From assembly GCF_000015245.1 (NCBI RefSeq), contig NC_008700.1, positions 2,610,001 to 2,674,000 on the forward strand: DNA of 64,000 nt. The letters run 5' to 3'. Positions 17,821-26,911 of this stretch are shown in pieces (position 1 is the first letter of the stretch; every line of letters begins with the position of its first letter). Origin of the DNA: Shewanella amazonensis SB2B. GTDB taxonomy: Bacteria > Pseudomonadota > Gammaproteobacteria > Enterobacterales > Shewanellaceae. The notes beneath the pieces are model-generated. The model did not search any database, had not been told where the DNA came from, and worked only from the letters and a program-made list of their open reading frames with translations. Both the position numbers and the translations under genes were made by a program.

Positions 17821-19922
17821 TCCACTTTATCCGGCCTGAATGGCTGCTCTTGTTTATCCCGCTGCTGCCTGTGCTGTGGTTTTTAAACCGACGCCAAAGC
17901 GTATCCTCTGCCTGGCAGGGCTATATCGCGCCCCACCTCGCCAGAGTGCTGCTAACCGAGGGCGAAGGGCGCCGTTCAGGCGTCGGTCTGTGGTGGCTCG
18001 GCGTTGCCTGGACTGTAACCACCCTCGCTCTTTCCGGTCCGGCCATCACCAAGGAGCCCATGCCAGTGTTCTCAGCCGGTGCGGCCAGGGTATTGGTTAT
18101 GGATATGTCCATTTCCATGTATGCCACCGATTTGCCACCGAATCGATTAACTCAGGCCAGATTTCGCGCCATCGACCTGATAAATCAGCTCAGCGACGGT
18201 GACACGGCGCTGGTCGCCTATGCGGGGGAGGCCTTTGTCATCAGCCCACTCACCCGCGATAAGGCCACCCTACTCAATCTGCTGCCCTCACTCAGCCCCG
18301 ACATCATGCCGCTGCTGGGCTCATCTCCCGCCGCCGGCATTAGCCTTGCCAGAGATCTGCTGACCCAGGGCGGACATCCCGACGGCGACATAGTGCTGAT
18401 GACTGACGGCCTTGATGCCGTGGACGTGGCAGATGTGAAGCGGTCACTGAAAGGCAGCCCGTTTCGGTTAACGGTTTATGGTTTTGGTACTGCGCAGGGT
18501 GCGCCCATGAAGCTGCCCAATGGCAGTTTCGTGAGAGGCAATGACGACAATCTGGTGCTGCCCAAGCTGGACGCCGAGCTTTTAGCCGGATTGGCCCAGT
18601 CAGAGCGCGGCATTTGGCAGCCATCAACCCTGGATGGCTCTGATGTCAGTCGCCTCGTTAAGTGGTTATCGCGGGAAGGCGAAGCCACTGATACAGAGCT
18701 CACCGGCGACACCTGGCAGGATTTGGGGCCATATCTCGCCCTGTTGCTGCTGTTGCCTGCCCTGCTGAGTTTTCGCCGGGGCGTGCTGGCGTCAATGCTG
18801 TTGCCGGCGATGCTGGCACTTTCCCTGAGCAGCCAAGAAGCCGAGGCCAGTATCTGGCAAACCCCGGACCAACAGGCCATGGAGGCATTTCGGCAGAAAG
18901 ACTTTACCACCGCCGCCAATGAATTCGAGCGGGAAGATTGGAAAGCTGCCGCCCATTACCGGGCCGGTGACTATGAAGCGGCGCTGAAGGGCTTTGAGCA
19001 AGATAGCAGTGCTGCGGGTCTTTATAATCAGGGCAATGCCTTGATGCAGCTGGGTCGTTACGATGAAGCGGCGAAGCGCTATCAAAAAGCACTTGAGCAA
19101 CAACCGGATATGGAAGATGCCAAGCGCAATGCTGCCCTCGCCAAGGCGCTCCAGGAGATGCAAGAATCTCAGCAAGAAAAACAAGGTCAGGATGGACAGT
19201 CCTCATCTGACGACTCACAGCAGCAAAACTCTCAGTCACAGCAGCAAAACTCGCAGCAATCTGGCACAGAGCAAGGCCAGGACTCGGAGCAAGGCGCTGA
19301 AAACAACAATGGAGATCAGTCGCAAAGCAGCCCACAGTCAGGAGACGAGGGCTCGCAAAGTGCCCAGGACGGACAAAGCCCCGGCGAATCACAGCAACAA
19401 CACGAAAGCCAGCAAAACGAAAGCCAGCAAAACGAAAGTCAGCAAGGCGATGCCGCGCAGGAGACAACCTCCGCTGACGACGTGGCAAACCAAGGCAGCT
19501 CTGATTCAAAAAGCGAAGACACAAATAACAGCGAGTCAGACAGCGGCAAGGGCGATGGCAATAACGACGCGCCCATGAGTGCCGATATCAACGCAGAGCA
19601 GCCAAAAGCGCCAGCTCCCAACGGTGAGTCTGCCGTGAGCAGTGGCAGCACTGAGGCCGATGAGCAAACCAGTCCAGCCGAGCAGGCTGGCAGCCAGACA
19701 GTCGCAGAGCTCGCCGAGGGCGAGTCAGAAGCGGATGCAGAGCAAGCTCAGGTGGGCGTGATAGATCCCAGCCTGAAAGAATCAGATCTGCCGCCGGAGA
19801 TGCTGAGGGCGCTAAAATCCGTAAACGACGACCCCTCTGTACTGCTTCGCAATAAGATGCAATTGGAATATCAACTTCGCCGCGCCCGCGGTGAACACAG
19901 ACAGGAAAAAGAAAAGTGGTAA
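17817..19922 (+). CDS. batB: BatB-like von Willebrand A protein with TPR and Gln/Ser-rich tail
   Basis: 701 residues. Membrane helices lie near residues 8-22 and 58-74. The von Willebrand A domain has DMSIS at 96-100. A membrane segment near 305-345 is followed by TPR repeats near 370-450 (NQGNALMQLGRYDEAAKRY). Residues about 455-640 are very rich in Gln, Ser, Glu and Asn, with short ESQQN repeats, then a more ordered C-terminus. BatB and the TPR protein BatC are separate in Bacteroides; here they appear joined. ATG overlaps the batA stop (ATGA) and the 3' end overlaps batD. Confidence 0.88.
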   Translation: MIHFIRPEWLLLFIPLLPVLWFLNRRQSVSSAWQGYIAPHLARVLLTEGEGRRSGVGLWWLGVAWTVTTLALSGPAITKEPMPVFSAGAARVLVMDMSISMYATDLPPNRLTQARFRAIDLINQLSDGDTALVAYAGEAFVISPLTRDKATLLNLLPSLSPDIMPLLGSSPAAGISLARDLLTQGGHPDGDIVLMTDGLDAVDVADVKRSLKGSPFRLTVYGFGTAQGAPMKLPNGSFVRGNDDNLVLPKLDAELLAGLAQSERGIWQPSTLDGSDVSRLVKWLSREGEATDTELTGDTWQDLGPYLALLLLLPALLSFRRGVLASMLLPAMLALSLSSQEAEASIWQTPDQQAMEAFRQKDFTTAANEFEREDWKAAAHYRAGDYEAALKGFEQDSSAAGLYNQGNALMQLGRYDEAAKRYQKALEQQPDMEDAKRNAALAKALQEMQESQQEKQGQDGQSSSDDSQQQNSQSQQQNSQQSGTEQGQDSEQGAENNNGDQSQSSPQSGDEGSQSAQDGQSPGESQQQHESQQNESQQNESQQGDAAQETTSADDVANQGSSDSKSEDTNNSESDSGKGDGNNDAPMSADINAEQPKAPAPNGESAVSSGSTEADEQTSPAEQAGSQTVAELAEGESEADAEQAQVGVIDPSLKESDLPPEMLRALKSVNDDPSVLLRNKMQLEYQLRRARGEHRQEKEKW

Positions 19923-21538
19923 GGAATCTGATACTGGGACTCACCCTGTTTTTTTTCACCCTCCCGGGCTGGGCACTGAACCGGATAGAGGCCACCGTGG
20001 ATAAAAATCCGGTGGGCCGGGACGAGAGCCTGGTTCTTACTGTGATTGCCGATGATGAAGTAGAAGCCAATCGTCTCGACACCTCGGCGCTGCTGCGTAA
20101 CTTTTTAGTGGGCCGCACCAGCGTCAGCCGCTCCACCCGTATCATCAACTTCAACAGTGAAAAAGAAACCCGCTGGCAAGTACTGCTGACACCGCGAACC
20201 ACGGGCACCCTCACTATCCCGGCATTTACCATTGACGGCGTATCCTCAGCCCCCATTACGGTGGAAGTCTCTGAGCAGGACAAGGTTAACCGTGATGCCC
20301 AGTACCTCTATGTTGAGGGCGAGCTGCTCACCCCCAGCGTGCATGTGGGCCAGTTGGCATTGTACAAAGTCAAACTCTTTCTGGGCCTGGACCTGCAGCG
20401 GGGCGAACTGTCAGCGCCAAAAATGGCAGGCGCTCAAATTAAGCAGCTCGGTGAAGACAAAGATGGCAGCGACATTGTCGATGGCCGCCGATTTCGGGTG
20501 ATCGAAAGGATGTACGGCATTATCCCCGATAAAGCAGGCACCCTCACCCTGCAGGCACCGGTGTTTGAAGGGGATGTACTGGTGCCCGCCCCCCGTAACG
20601 GCGGTATGTTCAACTTTAACGAAAGCCGTCCCATGCGTACCGCAGGCAAAGACGCCGCTATCGAGGTGCTCGATAAACCAGAGGGATGGCAAGGACATTG
20701 GCTCGTAGCCAATCTGGTGGCACTGAAAGATGAGTTTCCTTCTGATATTGAGGAGTTTACCGTGGGTACCCCCATTACCCGCAGCATCACCCTGCTCGCA
20801 TCCAATGCCGATGAAACCAGCCTGCCAAGCCTCAATCTGCCGCTGCCAGCAGAGCTTAAGTCCTATCCGGAAAAGCCCGAGACCAAAAGCTTTTTACGGG
20901 AAGGCCAGTTGGTGGCGCAGCTGAGACTAACCCAAGCCATAGTGCCCACCGAAGTGGGAACCTTTGAACTTCCCGCCATCGAAGTTCCCTGGTGGAATCC
21001 CCATTTGAAGCGGCGTGAAATCGCCACGATTCCAAGCCGAACCATCAGAGTTACGGGGCCAGCGCCCGCTGCACCTTTGCCCGCGGCTACCGAGGCAGCA
21101 GCACCTGCAGCCACATACTGGCCCTGGCTGACAGCCTTTTTGGCGCTGGGCTGGCTTGCCACGGCGCTGGGCTGGACGATGAGCGCAAAACGTACATCGC
21201 AGCAGCCAGTGGCATCTATTGAGCCGCAATCTCAGGATGCGACTGAACTCAGGCAACAGCTCGCCAGGGCGTGTCAGGGGTCAGATGGCAGTGCCATGTT
21301 AAGTGCGGCCGCCGACTACCTGTCGGCCCGTTACGGGACTAACATTACCCTCGATAAAGCCAGCGCATTGTCCGAACCACTCGGGAAGGCGCTTGGCCAG
21401 ATACAACGCGCCCGCTTTGGTCAGCACAACGCAGGCAATGAGGTACCTGACGGCGGCGCTCTGATGGTGGCCATAGAAACTTTGGAGAGAGAAAACCGTC
21501 CCAACTCAACGGCCTCGCTCGGCAGTCTCAATCCCTGA
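19916..21538 (+). CDS. batD: BatD-like protein
   Basis: 540 residues. It starts with a signal peptide or anchor (VRNLILGLTLFFFTLPGWA) and has a large extracytoplasmic beta-rich region of the BatD/oxygen-tolerance family. One membrane helix lies near residues 400-420 (WPWLTAFLALGWLATALGW), followed by a cytoplasmic tail. GTG start at 19916, with AGGAAAAAG upstream inside batB; the frames overlap by 7 nt. Last gene of the moxR-bat operon. Confidence 0.88.
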   Translation: MVRNLILGLTLFFFTLPGWALNRIEATVDKNPVGRDESLVLTVIADDEVEANRLDTSALLRNFLVGRTSVSRSTRIINFNSEKETRWQVLLTPRTTGTLTIPAFTIDGVSSAPITVEVSEQDKVNRDAQYLYVEGELLTPSVHVGQLALYKVKLFLGLDLQRGELSAPKMAGAQIKQLGEDKDGSDIVDGRRFRVIERMYGIIPDKAGTLTLQAPVFEGDVLVPAPRNGGMFNFNESRPMRTAGKDAAIEVLDKPEGWQGHWLVANLVALKDEFPSDIEEFTVGTPITRSITLLASNADETSLPSLNLPLPAELKSYPEKPETKSFLREGQLVAQLRLTQAIVPTEVGTFELPAIEVPWWNPHLKRREIATIPSRTIRVTGPAPAAPLPAATEAAAPAATYWPWLTAFLALGWLATALGWTMSAKRTSQQPVASIEPQSQDATELRQQLARACQGSDGSAMLSAAADYLSARYGTNITLDKASALSEPLGKALGQIQRARFGQHNAGNEVPDGGALMVAIETLERENRPNSTASLGSLNP

Positions 21539-21600
21539 ATGCTGACAGCGTTTAAGGGATAGGCATTGGCTCGTCGTACCGACGTTTAAAAGTCATCTGT

Positions 21601-21633
21601 CCTGTGACCCAAGACATCGCTTTGGGTCACAGG
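21601..21633. repeat. Perfect 12-bp inverted repeat between batD and the sigma-factor gene
   Basis: CCTGTGACCCAA (21601-21612) is the exact reverse complement of 21622-21633, with a 9-nt spacer. No T-run follows on either strand. It may be a hairpin that ends the bat transcript or an operator for the ECF sigma gene, which begins 69 bp later. Confidence 0.6.
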
Positions 21634-21701
21634 CTGAAACTACCCAACACCAAGATGCCCTCGTCAACCGGGAGCTGGACACAGGCACTACAGGGATAAA
21701 A

Positions 21702-22265
21702 ATGTTTGCATCGCTGCGAAAGAAATTCGCAACCGGGTCGGTCTCCTCTGACATGCTGACAAAACAACGACGTTACGACAGCCTGGTCAGGGCGCTTCAT
21801 GCCGATGTTTACCGCTTTGCCTATTGGCTGTGCGGCGATAAACACATCGCGGAAGACATCACCCAGGAAACCTTTTTACGAGCATGGAAGTCTTTGGATT
21901 CCCTCAAGGATGACAAGGCTGCCAAGGCTTGGCTCATCACTATTTTGCGGCGGGAAAACGCCCGCCGCTTCGAGCGTAAACAGTTCGACTACAGCGACAT
22001 AGAGCAGGATTCATTGGAGGATGTGTTAAGCCATACCACGGAAGATGAAACCGAGCACTATTGGCTCAGAAGACAGATAGCCAAGCTGGAACCTGAATAT
22101 CGCGAACCCCTGGTACTCCAGGTCATTGGCGGCTTCAGCGGTGATGAGATTGCCGAACTGCTTGAGCTTAACCGCAACACCGTCATGACCCGGCTCTTTC
22201 GGGCCCGTAACCAGCTAAAAGACGCACTTGAACAACCAGAAAGCCGAGGTCAATCCAATGGATGA
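21702..22265 (+). CDS. ECF-type RNA polymerase sigma factor
   Basis: 187-residue sigma-70-family factor with regions 2 and 4 only. Region 2 is near residues 27-95 (VYRFAYWLCGDKHIAEDITQETFLRAWK) and region 4 near 125-175 (LVLQVIGGFSGDEIAELLELNRNTVMTRL), the helix-turn-helix that reads the -35 element. The ATG at 21702 has AGGGAT upstream. It overlaps the next gene by 8 nt, the usual ECF sigma/anti-sigma layout. The regulon is unknown. Confidence 0.92.
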   Translation: MFASLRKKFATGSVSSDMLTKQRRYDSLVRALHADVYRFAYWLCGDKHIAEDITQETFLRAWKSLDSLKDDKAAKAWLITILRRENARRFERKQFDYSDIEQDSLEDVLSHTTEDETEHYWLRRQIAKLEPEYREPLVLQVIGGFSGDEIAELLELNRNTVMTRLFRARNQLKDALEQPESRGQSNG

Positions 22266-22962
22266 ACTTGAGTTTCGCCGCCGAGCCTATGGCGAACCGC
22301 AAAGCCAGGATCCTGAGTTTTTACAGGCTCAAAAGGAGGCCAGTGGCCGCGATGCATTTGTTAACGATCTTAAGGCGCTGGACAGAAAAATCGCCAAAGC
22401 ACTCAAGGTGGATGTCCCTGAAGATTTGGCCGACAAGCTACTGCTGCGCCAACAGTTGACCGTTCATCACAAACAGCGGCGCCGTACCACTTTTTTAGTG
22501 GCCATGGCGGCTTCCGTGGCTTTTGTTTTTGGTTTGAGCTTCAGTCTGCTTCGACTGGGGCCTGTGGACTTGGGTGAACATGCCCTCAGCCACGTGTATC
22601 ACGAATACAAAGCCTTGCAGAGTGAAAGGGATATAGACCTTGCCGATATTAACGCCAGTCTGGTGAGTGTGCCCGGCCTGGAGTCTGCCCATTTCAGCAG
22701 CGCGCCCGGCCGGGTGGTGTTCAAGGCCTACTGTGATTTTCAGGGAGTGCGCAGTTTGCATCTGGTGCTGGAAGGCGACGCCGGTAAGGTCACCCTCTTT
22801 ATCGTGCCGGTGGAAGAGCGGATGCAACTGCCCACCCAATTTGCCGACAACCGCTATCAGGGTATTGGCGTCAAAACTGAGGATGCCTATCTGCTGCTGG
22901 TTGGCGAAGAAAAATCCGCGCTCGAACACCTCGAACAAAACCTGCTGCAAAGCTTTATTTAA
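22258..22962 (+). CDS. DUF3379 membrane protein, probable anti-sigma factor
   Basis: 234 residues with an N-terminal cytoplasmic part of about 75 residues, one membrane helix near residues 78-97 (FLVAMAASVAFVFGLSFSLL) and a periplasmic C-terminal domain. This topology and the overlap with an ECF sigma gene suggest an anti-sigma factor; sequence similarity is to DUF3379 rather than a characterised anti-sigma family. ATG at 22258 has GAGG about 8 nt upstream and lies within the sigma gene. A strong terminator follows. Confidence 0.85.
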   Translation: MDELEFRRRAYGEPQSQDPEFLQAQKEASGRDAFVNDLKALDRKIAKALKVDVPEDLADKLLLRQQLTVHHKQRRRTTFLVAMAASVAFVFGLSFSLLRLGPVDLGEHALSHVYHEYKALQSERDIDLADINASLVSVPGLESAHFSSAPGRVVFKAYCDFQGVRSLHLVLEGDAGKVTLFIVPVEERMQLPTQFADNRYQGIGVKTEDAYLLLVGEEKSALEHLEQNLLQSFI

Positions 22963-22972
22963 GTGACCAACA

Positions 22973-23001
22973 CAGACGGCCAATCGGCCGTCTGCTTATT
23001 T
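22973..23001 (+). terminator. Terminator of the ECF sigma operon
   Basis: CAGACGGCC (22973-22981) pairs with GGCCGTCTG (22986-22994), loop AATC, followed by CTTATTTTT. Confidence 0.88.
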
Positions 23002-23234
23002 TTATGCGACACAACTTCGCGCCACGCTGGCCTGTCATTTACCAATTCGACTCTCTTCATTAAGCATTCAGGCTCAGTGCTATGGCACTGCCTTTGAGCA
23101 CAGCCATTTAGCCCATCAGCACTGCACTGGTCAGATATGCATCACAACTCCTGCGGCAATTGGGATCCGACCCAAACTTCTGATAGCATGCGTTGGCGAA
23201 AGTATTCCAATAAAAAACCTATGGTTGACACAGC

Positions 23235-24683
23235 ATGAGCATAGATACACCTATTTTAGTCACCTTTGTGGGCTATTTAGCCCTGATGATGGGGATAGGA
23301 TTCTGGGCCTACAAGGCCACAGACTCCGTTGATGATTACATTCTTGGTGGCCGCAAAATGGGCCCGGGCGTAACCGCTCTGAGTGTGGGCGCCTCTGATA
23401 TGTCCGGCTGGTTGTTGCTGGGTTTGCCCGGTGCTGTTTACCTTGGTGGTCTCGGTGAAGCCTGGATTGGTATTGGCCTGGTGATTGGCGCCTGGTTGAA
23501 CTGGCTCTTTGTGGCAAAGCGCCTGCGTATATACACCCAGCTTGCCGATAACGCCCTGACTCTTCCAGACTTTTTCGAAAAACGCTTCCACGATAAAGCG
23601 GGTCTGCTGCGCTTTGTCTCTGCCCTGACCATACTGGTATTTTTTACCTTTTATGCCTCCTCGGGCATGGTGGGCGGCGCCATTCTGTTCGAAAAGGTAT
23701 TTGGTCTGGATTACACCGCCGCCCTGGTGATAGGTTCTGCTATCATCGTCGGCTACACCTTTGTGGGTGGATTTTTCGCCGTAAGCTGGACCGATTTTTT
23801 CCAGGGCTGTTTGATGCTGATTGCCCTGCTGATTGTTCCCATGGCCATTTTTACCAACAGCGAGAGCCACGCCAGCATTGACACCCTCTCACCGGAAATG
23901 CTGTCCCTGATTGGCGAAGGCACCACACTCATGGGCGTCGCCTCCCTGATGGCTTGGGGCCTGGGGTATTTTGGCCAGCCCCACATTTTGTCACGCTTTA
24001 TGGCCATTGAGCGCCCGGAGCATTTGCCGGTGTCACGCCGCATTGCCATGAGCTGGATGATAGTGTCCCTAATGGGGGCATTGGCCACTGGCCTTGCCGG
24101 CAGCCTCTATTTTGCCAAAGAACCGCTCGCCAATGCCGAGACCGTCTTTATTCATCTGGCTCAGGTGGCGTTCAATCCCTGGATTGCGGGCCTGCTCATT
24201 GCCGCCATTCTGTCGGCTATTATGAGCACCATCGACTCCCAACTGCTGGTGTGTTCCAGCGTGGTGACCGAAGACTTCTATCGCAAGCTGCGCCCCAAGG
24301 CCGATGACAATGAACTAATGCGTGTCGGTCGTATCGGAGTGCTGGCCATCGCTATCATCGCCGGCGTCGTGGCATTGGATCCCCAAAGCAGTGTGCTCGG
24401 GCTGGTGAGCTATGCCTGGGCCGGATTTGGTGCAGCCTTCGGCCCTGTGGTGCTCTTGTCGCTGTTTTGGCGTGGCTACAGCAAAACAGGAGCTCTGGCG
24501 ACTATCATCACAGGTGCAGTAACGGTAGTGGTATGGAAACAGCTCAGTGGCGGCTTCTTTGATCTGTACGAAATACTGCCCGGCTTTATTCTGGCCACAC
24601 TGGCCGGGGTGCTCATCAGCTTGGTCGCACCAGCAAATGACAGTGTCCGGGCCGAGTTTGACAGCTTCCAAAGCAAACTCTGA
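23235..24683 (+). CDS. putP: Sodium/proline symporter PutP
   Basis: 482-residue sodium:solute symporter with about 13 membrane helices. The N-terminus and the early signatures DDYILGGRKMGP, SVGASDMSGWLLLGLPGA and GEAWIGIGLVIGAWLNW are those of PutP; TM8 and its neighbourhood carry SAIMSTIDSQLLVCSS. It imports L-proline with Na+ across the inner membrane for use as carbon and nitrogen or as an osmolyte. No putA is adjacent. A bidirectional terminator follows. Confidence 0.93.
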   Translation: MSIDTPILVTFVGYLALMMGIGFWAYKATDSVDDYILGGRKMGPGVTALSVGASDMSGWLLLGLPGAVYLGGLGEAWIGIGLVIGAWLNWLFVAKRLRIYTQLADNALTLPDFFEKRFHDKAGLLRFVSALTILVFFTFYASSGMVGGAILFEKVFGLDYTAALVIGSAIIVGYTFVGGFFAVSWTDFFQGCLMLIALLIVPMAIFTNSESHASIDTLSPEMLSLIGEGTTLMGVASLMAWGLGYFGQPHILSRFMAIERPEHLPVSRRIAMSWMIVSLMGALATGLAGSLYFAKEPLANAETVFIHLAQVAFNPWIAGLLIAAILSAIMSTIDSQLLVCSSVVTEDFYRKLRPKADDNELMRVGRIGVLAIAIIAGVVALDPQSSVLGLVSYAWAGFGAAFGPVVLLSLFWRGYSKTGALATIITGAVTVVVWKQLSGGFFDLYEILPGFILATLAGVLISLVAPANDSVRAEFDSFQSKL

Positions 24684-24707
24684 TAGCCCGTTTCAATCCA
24701 CACATCC

Positions 24708-24735
24708 AAAAAAGCGTACACATGTACGCTTTTTT
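24708..24735. terminator. Bidirectional terminator after putP
   Basis: AAAAAAGCGTAC pairs with GTACGCTTTTTT around a 4-nt loop; the A- and T-runs make it work in both directions. Confidence 0.88.
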
Positions 24736-24924
24736 ATTGGGTGAAGTGTAAGTTTTTGTATCTCAGCGCCTTGAACCGCTCACAGCTTTCTCAAACAAAG
24801 GGCTCGGCGGCACACCCCAAACTGGCCCGGCCAGACGGGGGTTTATAGGCTTGCCTTAAACATAGGATTGACTGGCAAAAATTCAAATTAACTGATTAAT
24901 AACAATTTTTACCTAGAGTTAATA

Positions 24925-24941
24925 CTCTGGTCGGACTTGTT
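24925..24941 (+). promoter_or_regulatory. Candidate FadR operator of fadL
   Basis: CTCTGGTCGGACTTGTT closely follows the E. coli FadR operator, whose core is CTGGTCNGACCNGTT. It ends about 90 bp before the fadL ATG. In E. coli FadR represses fadL when long-chain acyl-CoA is low. Confidence 0.65.
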
Positions 24942-25030
24942 GAGGTACACGCATACTCCTATGATGCCTTCCTTCATAGCCGGATGGCATCGGGGTTTCA
25001 CCGGCGATAATGACAACAAGAGAAGAGACG

Positions 25031-26332
25031 ATGAAGTACTTCAACAAGACACTGCTTGCAGCCGCCATTGGTTTGGCAAGCACCCAAACCCTGGCTGCCG
25101 GTTTTCAACTCAACAGTCACTCTGCCACCGGTGTTGGCCGCGCCATTTCCGGTGATGCCGTTATTGCCGACAACGCCTCCGTGTTGTCCCGTAACCCAGC
25201 TGCCATGGCGCTGTTTGACAACACAGCCCTGTCTCTGGGCGTGACCTATGCCGACATCGATGTGAGTGTAAAAGATGTCTGTAAAGCCGGTACCCCTATT
25301 TGTTTCGGTAGCGACACCGATGCTGCGGAAGATAAAATCATCCCCAATTTCTATTACATCAACCCCATTAACGATAAATGGGCCTTTGGTGTAGCCGCCT
25401 TCTCCAACTTCGGCACAGGTACCGATCCTGGCGCTCTGGCCAACAATGCAGTCACTCTGCCTGGCCTTGGTACCATTCCTGCGCCAGTTGACCTGCTGGG
25501 TAACACAGAAGTTATCACCATGAACCTGAATGCCAGCCTGTCATATCGTGTAAACGAACAGCTGAGCCTGGGCGCCGGTGTGGATGTGATTTACGGCCAG
25601 GGCACCCTGACCCGTAAAGGCAACCTGCCTTTTGGCCCGAACGGTGAAATGGTGCCGGTAAGTCTGGTGAACGTGGATGCCGACGGTTGGGCACTGGGCG
25701 GGATCCTGGGCGCGGTGTATGAATTTAATGCAGACCACCGTTTAGGGGTGAGCTACAGATTCAGCCCCGAGTTTAAAGCCAGCGGCGATGTGCAGACGTT
25801 GGTGCCACAGGCTCAGGCGTATGCCAACTTTGATGAGATTGTTATTCCGCTGCCGGACATTTTCCAGGTGGCCGGTTTCCACCAGCTGACCGAAAAGTTT
25901 GCCCTGCACTATACGGCGCAACTGACTTCCTGGGGCGATTTCAAAGAGATCACCCTCGAAAATGGCACTCTGGGCCAGACCAGCATTCCGTCTTCTCAGC
26001 TCAAGCACTATGCCTGGGATGACTCTTGGCTGTTCAGCATCGGTGGTACTTATCAGCTGTCTGATGCCTGGACACTGCGTGCTGGCTACATGCACGATCA
26101 GGGTGTAGTGGATGAGATCAGCTCGATTTCTATCCCTGATTCAGATCGCAACTGGTACACCCTTGGCGCAAGCTATGCACTGTCTGCCAATGCCACCCTG
26201 GATCTGGGGGTAGCACTGGTACGCGGTGAAGACACCCAGGTGCTGGAGCAAAGCGCCATTATCGGTGACGTGATTGCCCACACCCGCTCCAACGCCGTGT
26301 ACTATTCACTGCAGTACAACTACAAGTACTGA
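25031..26332 (+). CDS. fadL: Long-chain fatty-acid outer-membrane transporter FadL
   Basis: 433-residue outer-membrane beta-barrel of the FadL/OmpP1/TodX family. A 22-residue signal peptide ends ...STQTLA, and the mature protein starts AGFQLNSHSATGVGRA, the typical FadL hatch domain, with an NPA motif in SRNPAAM. The C-terminal strand ends in Tyr (YSLQYNYKY), as expected for barrel insertion. It imports long-chain fatty acids and feeds FadIJ encoded elsewhere in this window. ATG at 25031 gives the signal peptide; AAGAGA lies upstream. Confidence 0.93.
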   Translation: MKYFNKTLLAAAIGLASTQTLAAGFQLNSHSATGVGRAISGDAVIADNASVLSRNPAAMALFDNTALSLGVTYADIDVSVKDVCKAGTPICFGSDTDAAEDKIIPNFYYINPINDKWAFGVAAFSNFGTGTDPGALANNAVTLPGLGTIPAPVDLLGNTEVITMNLNASLSYRVNEQLSLGAGVDVIYGQGTLTRKGNLPFGPNGEMVPVSLVNVDADGWALGGILGAVYEFNADHRLGVSYRFSPEFKASGDVQTLVPQAQAYANFDEIVIPLPDIFQVAGFHQLTEKFALHYTAQLTSWGDFKEITLENGTLGQTSIPSSQLKHYAWDDSWLFSIGGTYQLSDAWTLRAGYMHDQGVVDEISSISIPDSDRNWYTLGASYALSANATLDLGVALVRGEDTQVLEQSAIIGDVIAHTRSNAVYYSLQYNYKY

Positions 26333-26363
26333 CAGGCAAAAGTCAGGACTGTAAAAAGCACTG

Positions 26364-26391
26364 AAAAGGCCGCGATTATCGCGGCCTTTTT
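26364..26391 (+). terminator. Terminator of fadL
   Basis: AAAGGCCGCGAT pairs with ATCGCGGCCTTT around a very short loop and is followed by a T-run. Confidence 0.85.
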
Positions 26392-26456
26392 GTAACTGTC
26401 GTCTGCCTCACCTACCCTTAAAGCTGTATTTCAGCCAATGAAAGGGGAACAGGTTT

Positions 26457-26834
26457 ATGGCAAAGGTGATTGGCTTGGGCGGTGTCTTCTTCAAGAGTGC
26501 AGATCCCGAAGCACTGGCAAACTGGTACAAGACTCACTTGGGTATGCCGGTGGAGCATTGGGGAGGCTGTGCCTTCAGGGCACTGGACTTGCCTAAAGGC
26601 AGTTACAGTGTCTGGAGTCCGTTTGCGGCTGGCAGCGACTATTTTCACCCCTCCCGCCATCCCTTTATGTTTAATTTGGTTGTGGACGACCTAGAGGCAG
26701 TGCTGGCCCAGGCTGCAGCTGGTGGGGCCGAGGTGCTGCCCGGTCGGGAGGACACTGAATTTGGTCGTTTTGGTTGGTTTATCGATCCCGATGGCAATAA
26801 GGTGGAACTCTGGCAAATGAGTGTCAATTCGTAA
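26457..26834 (+). CDS. VOC-family (glyoxalase/dioxygenase-like) protein
   Basis: 125-residue vicinal-oxygen-chelate protein with two beta-alpha-beta-beta-beta modules. The first begins VIGLGGVFFKSADPEALANWY and the second is in the HPFMFNLVVDDLEAVLA segment, ending FIDPDGNKVELWQ. Candidate metal-binding Glu in the C-terminal VELWQ is present. Members include glyoxalase I and resistance proteins; the substrate cannot be named. AGGGGAACAG precedes the ATG. Confidence 0.85.
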   Translation: MAKVIGLGGVFFKSADPEALANWYKTHLGMPVEHWGGCAFRALDLPKGSYSVWSPFAAGSDYFHPSRHPFMFNLVVDDLEAVLAQAAAGGAEVLPGREDTEFGRFGWFIDPDGNKVELWQMSVNS

Positions 26835-26911
26835 CTCAGTCACACTCTTGATGCAAAGCCTTGGCAATTTGCGTATTCTGGAGCGAAAACGCCGTTGAAA
26901 CAGGAACTTTC

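Larger units (their letters stand above)
24684..25030 (+). other. Intergenic region with putP terminator and fadL promoter
   Basis: 347 bp without a gene. It holds the terminator at 24708-24735 and, further right, an AT-rich tract (about 24880-24920) and a FadR-like operator just before fadL. Confidence 0.6.

Noticed and set aside
18904..19524. Minus-strand frame opposite batB
   Set aside because: Opposite to a low-complexity Gln-rich tail, which leaves long antisense frames by chance.
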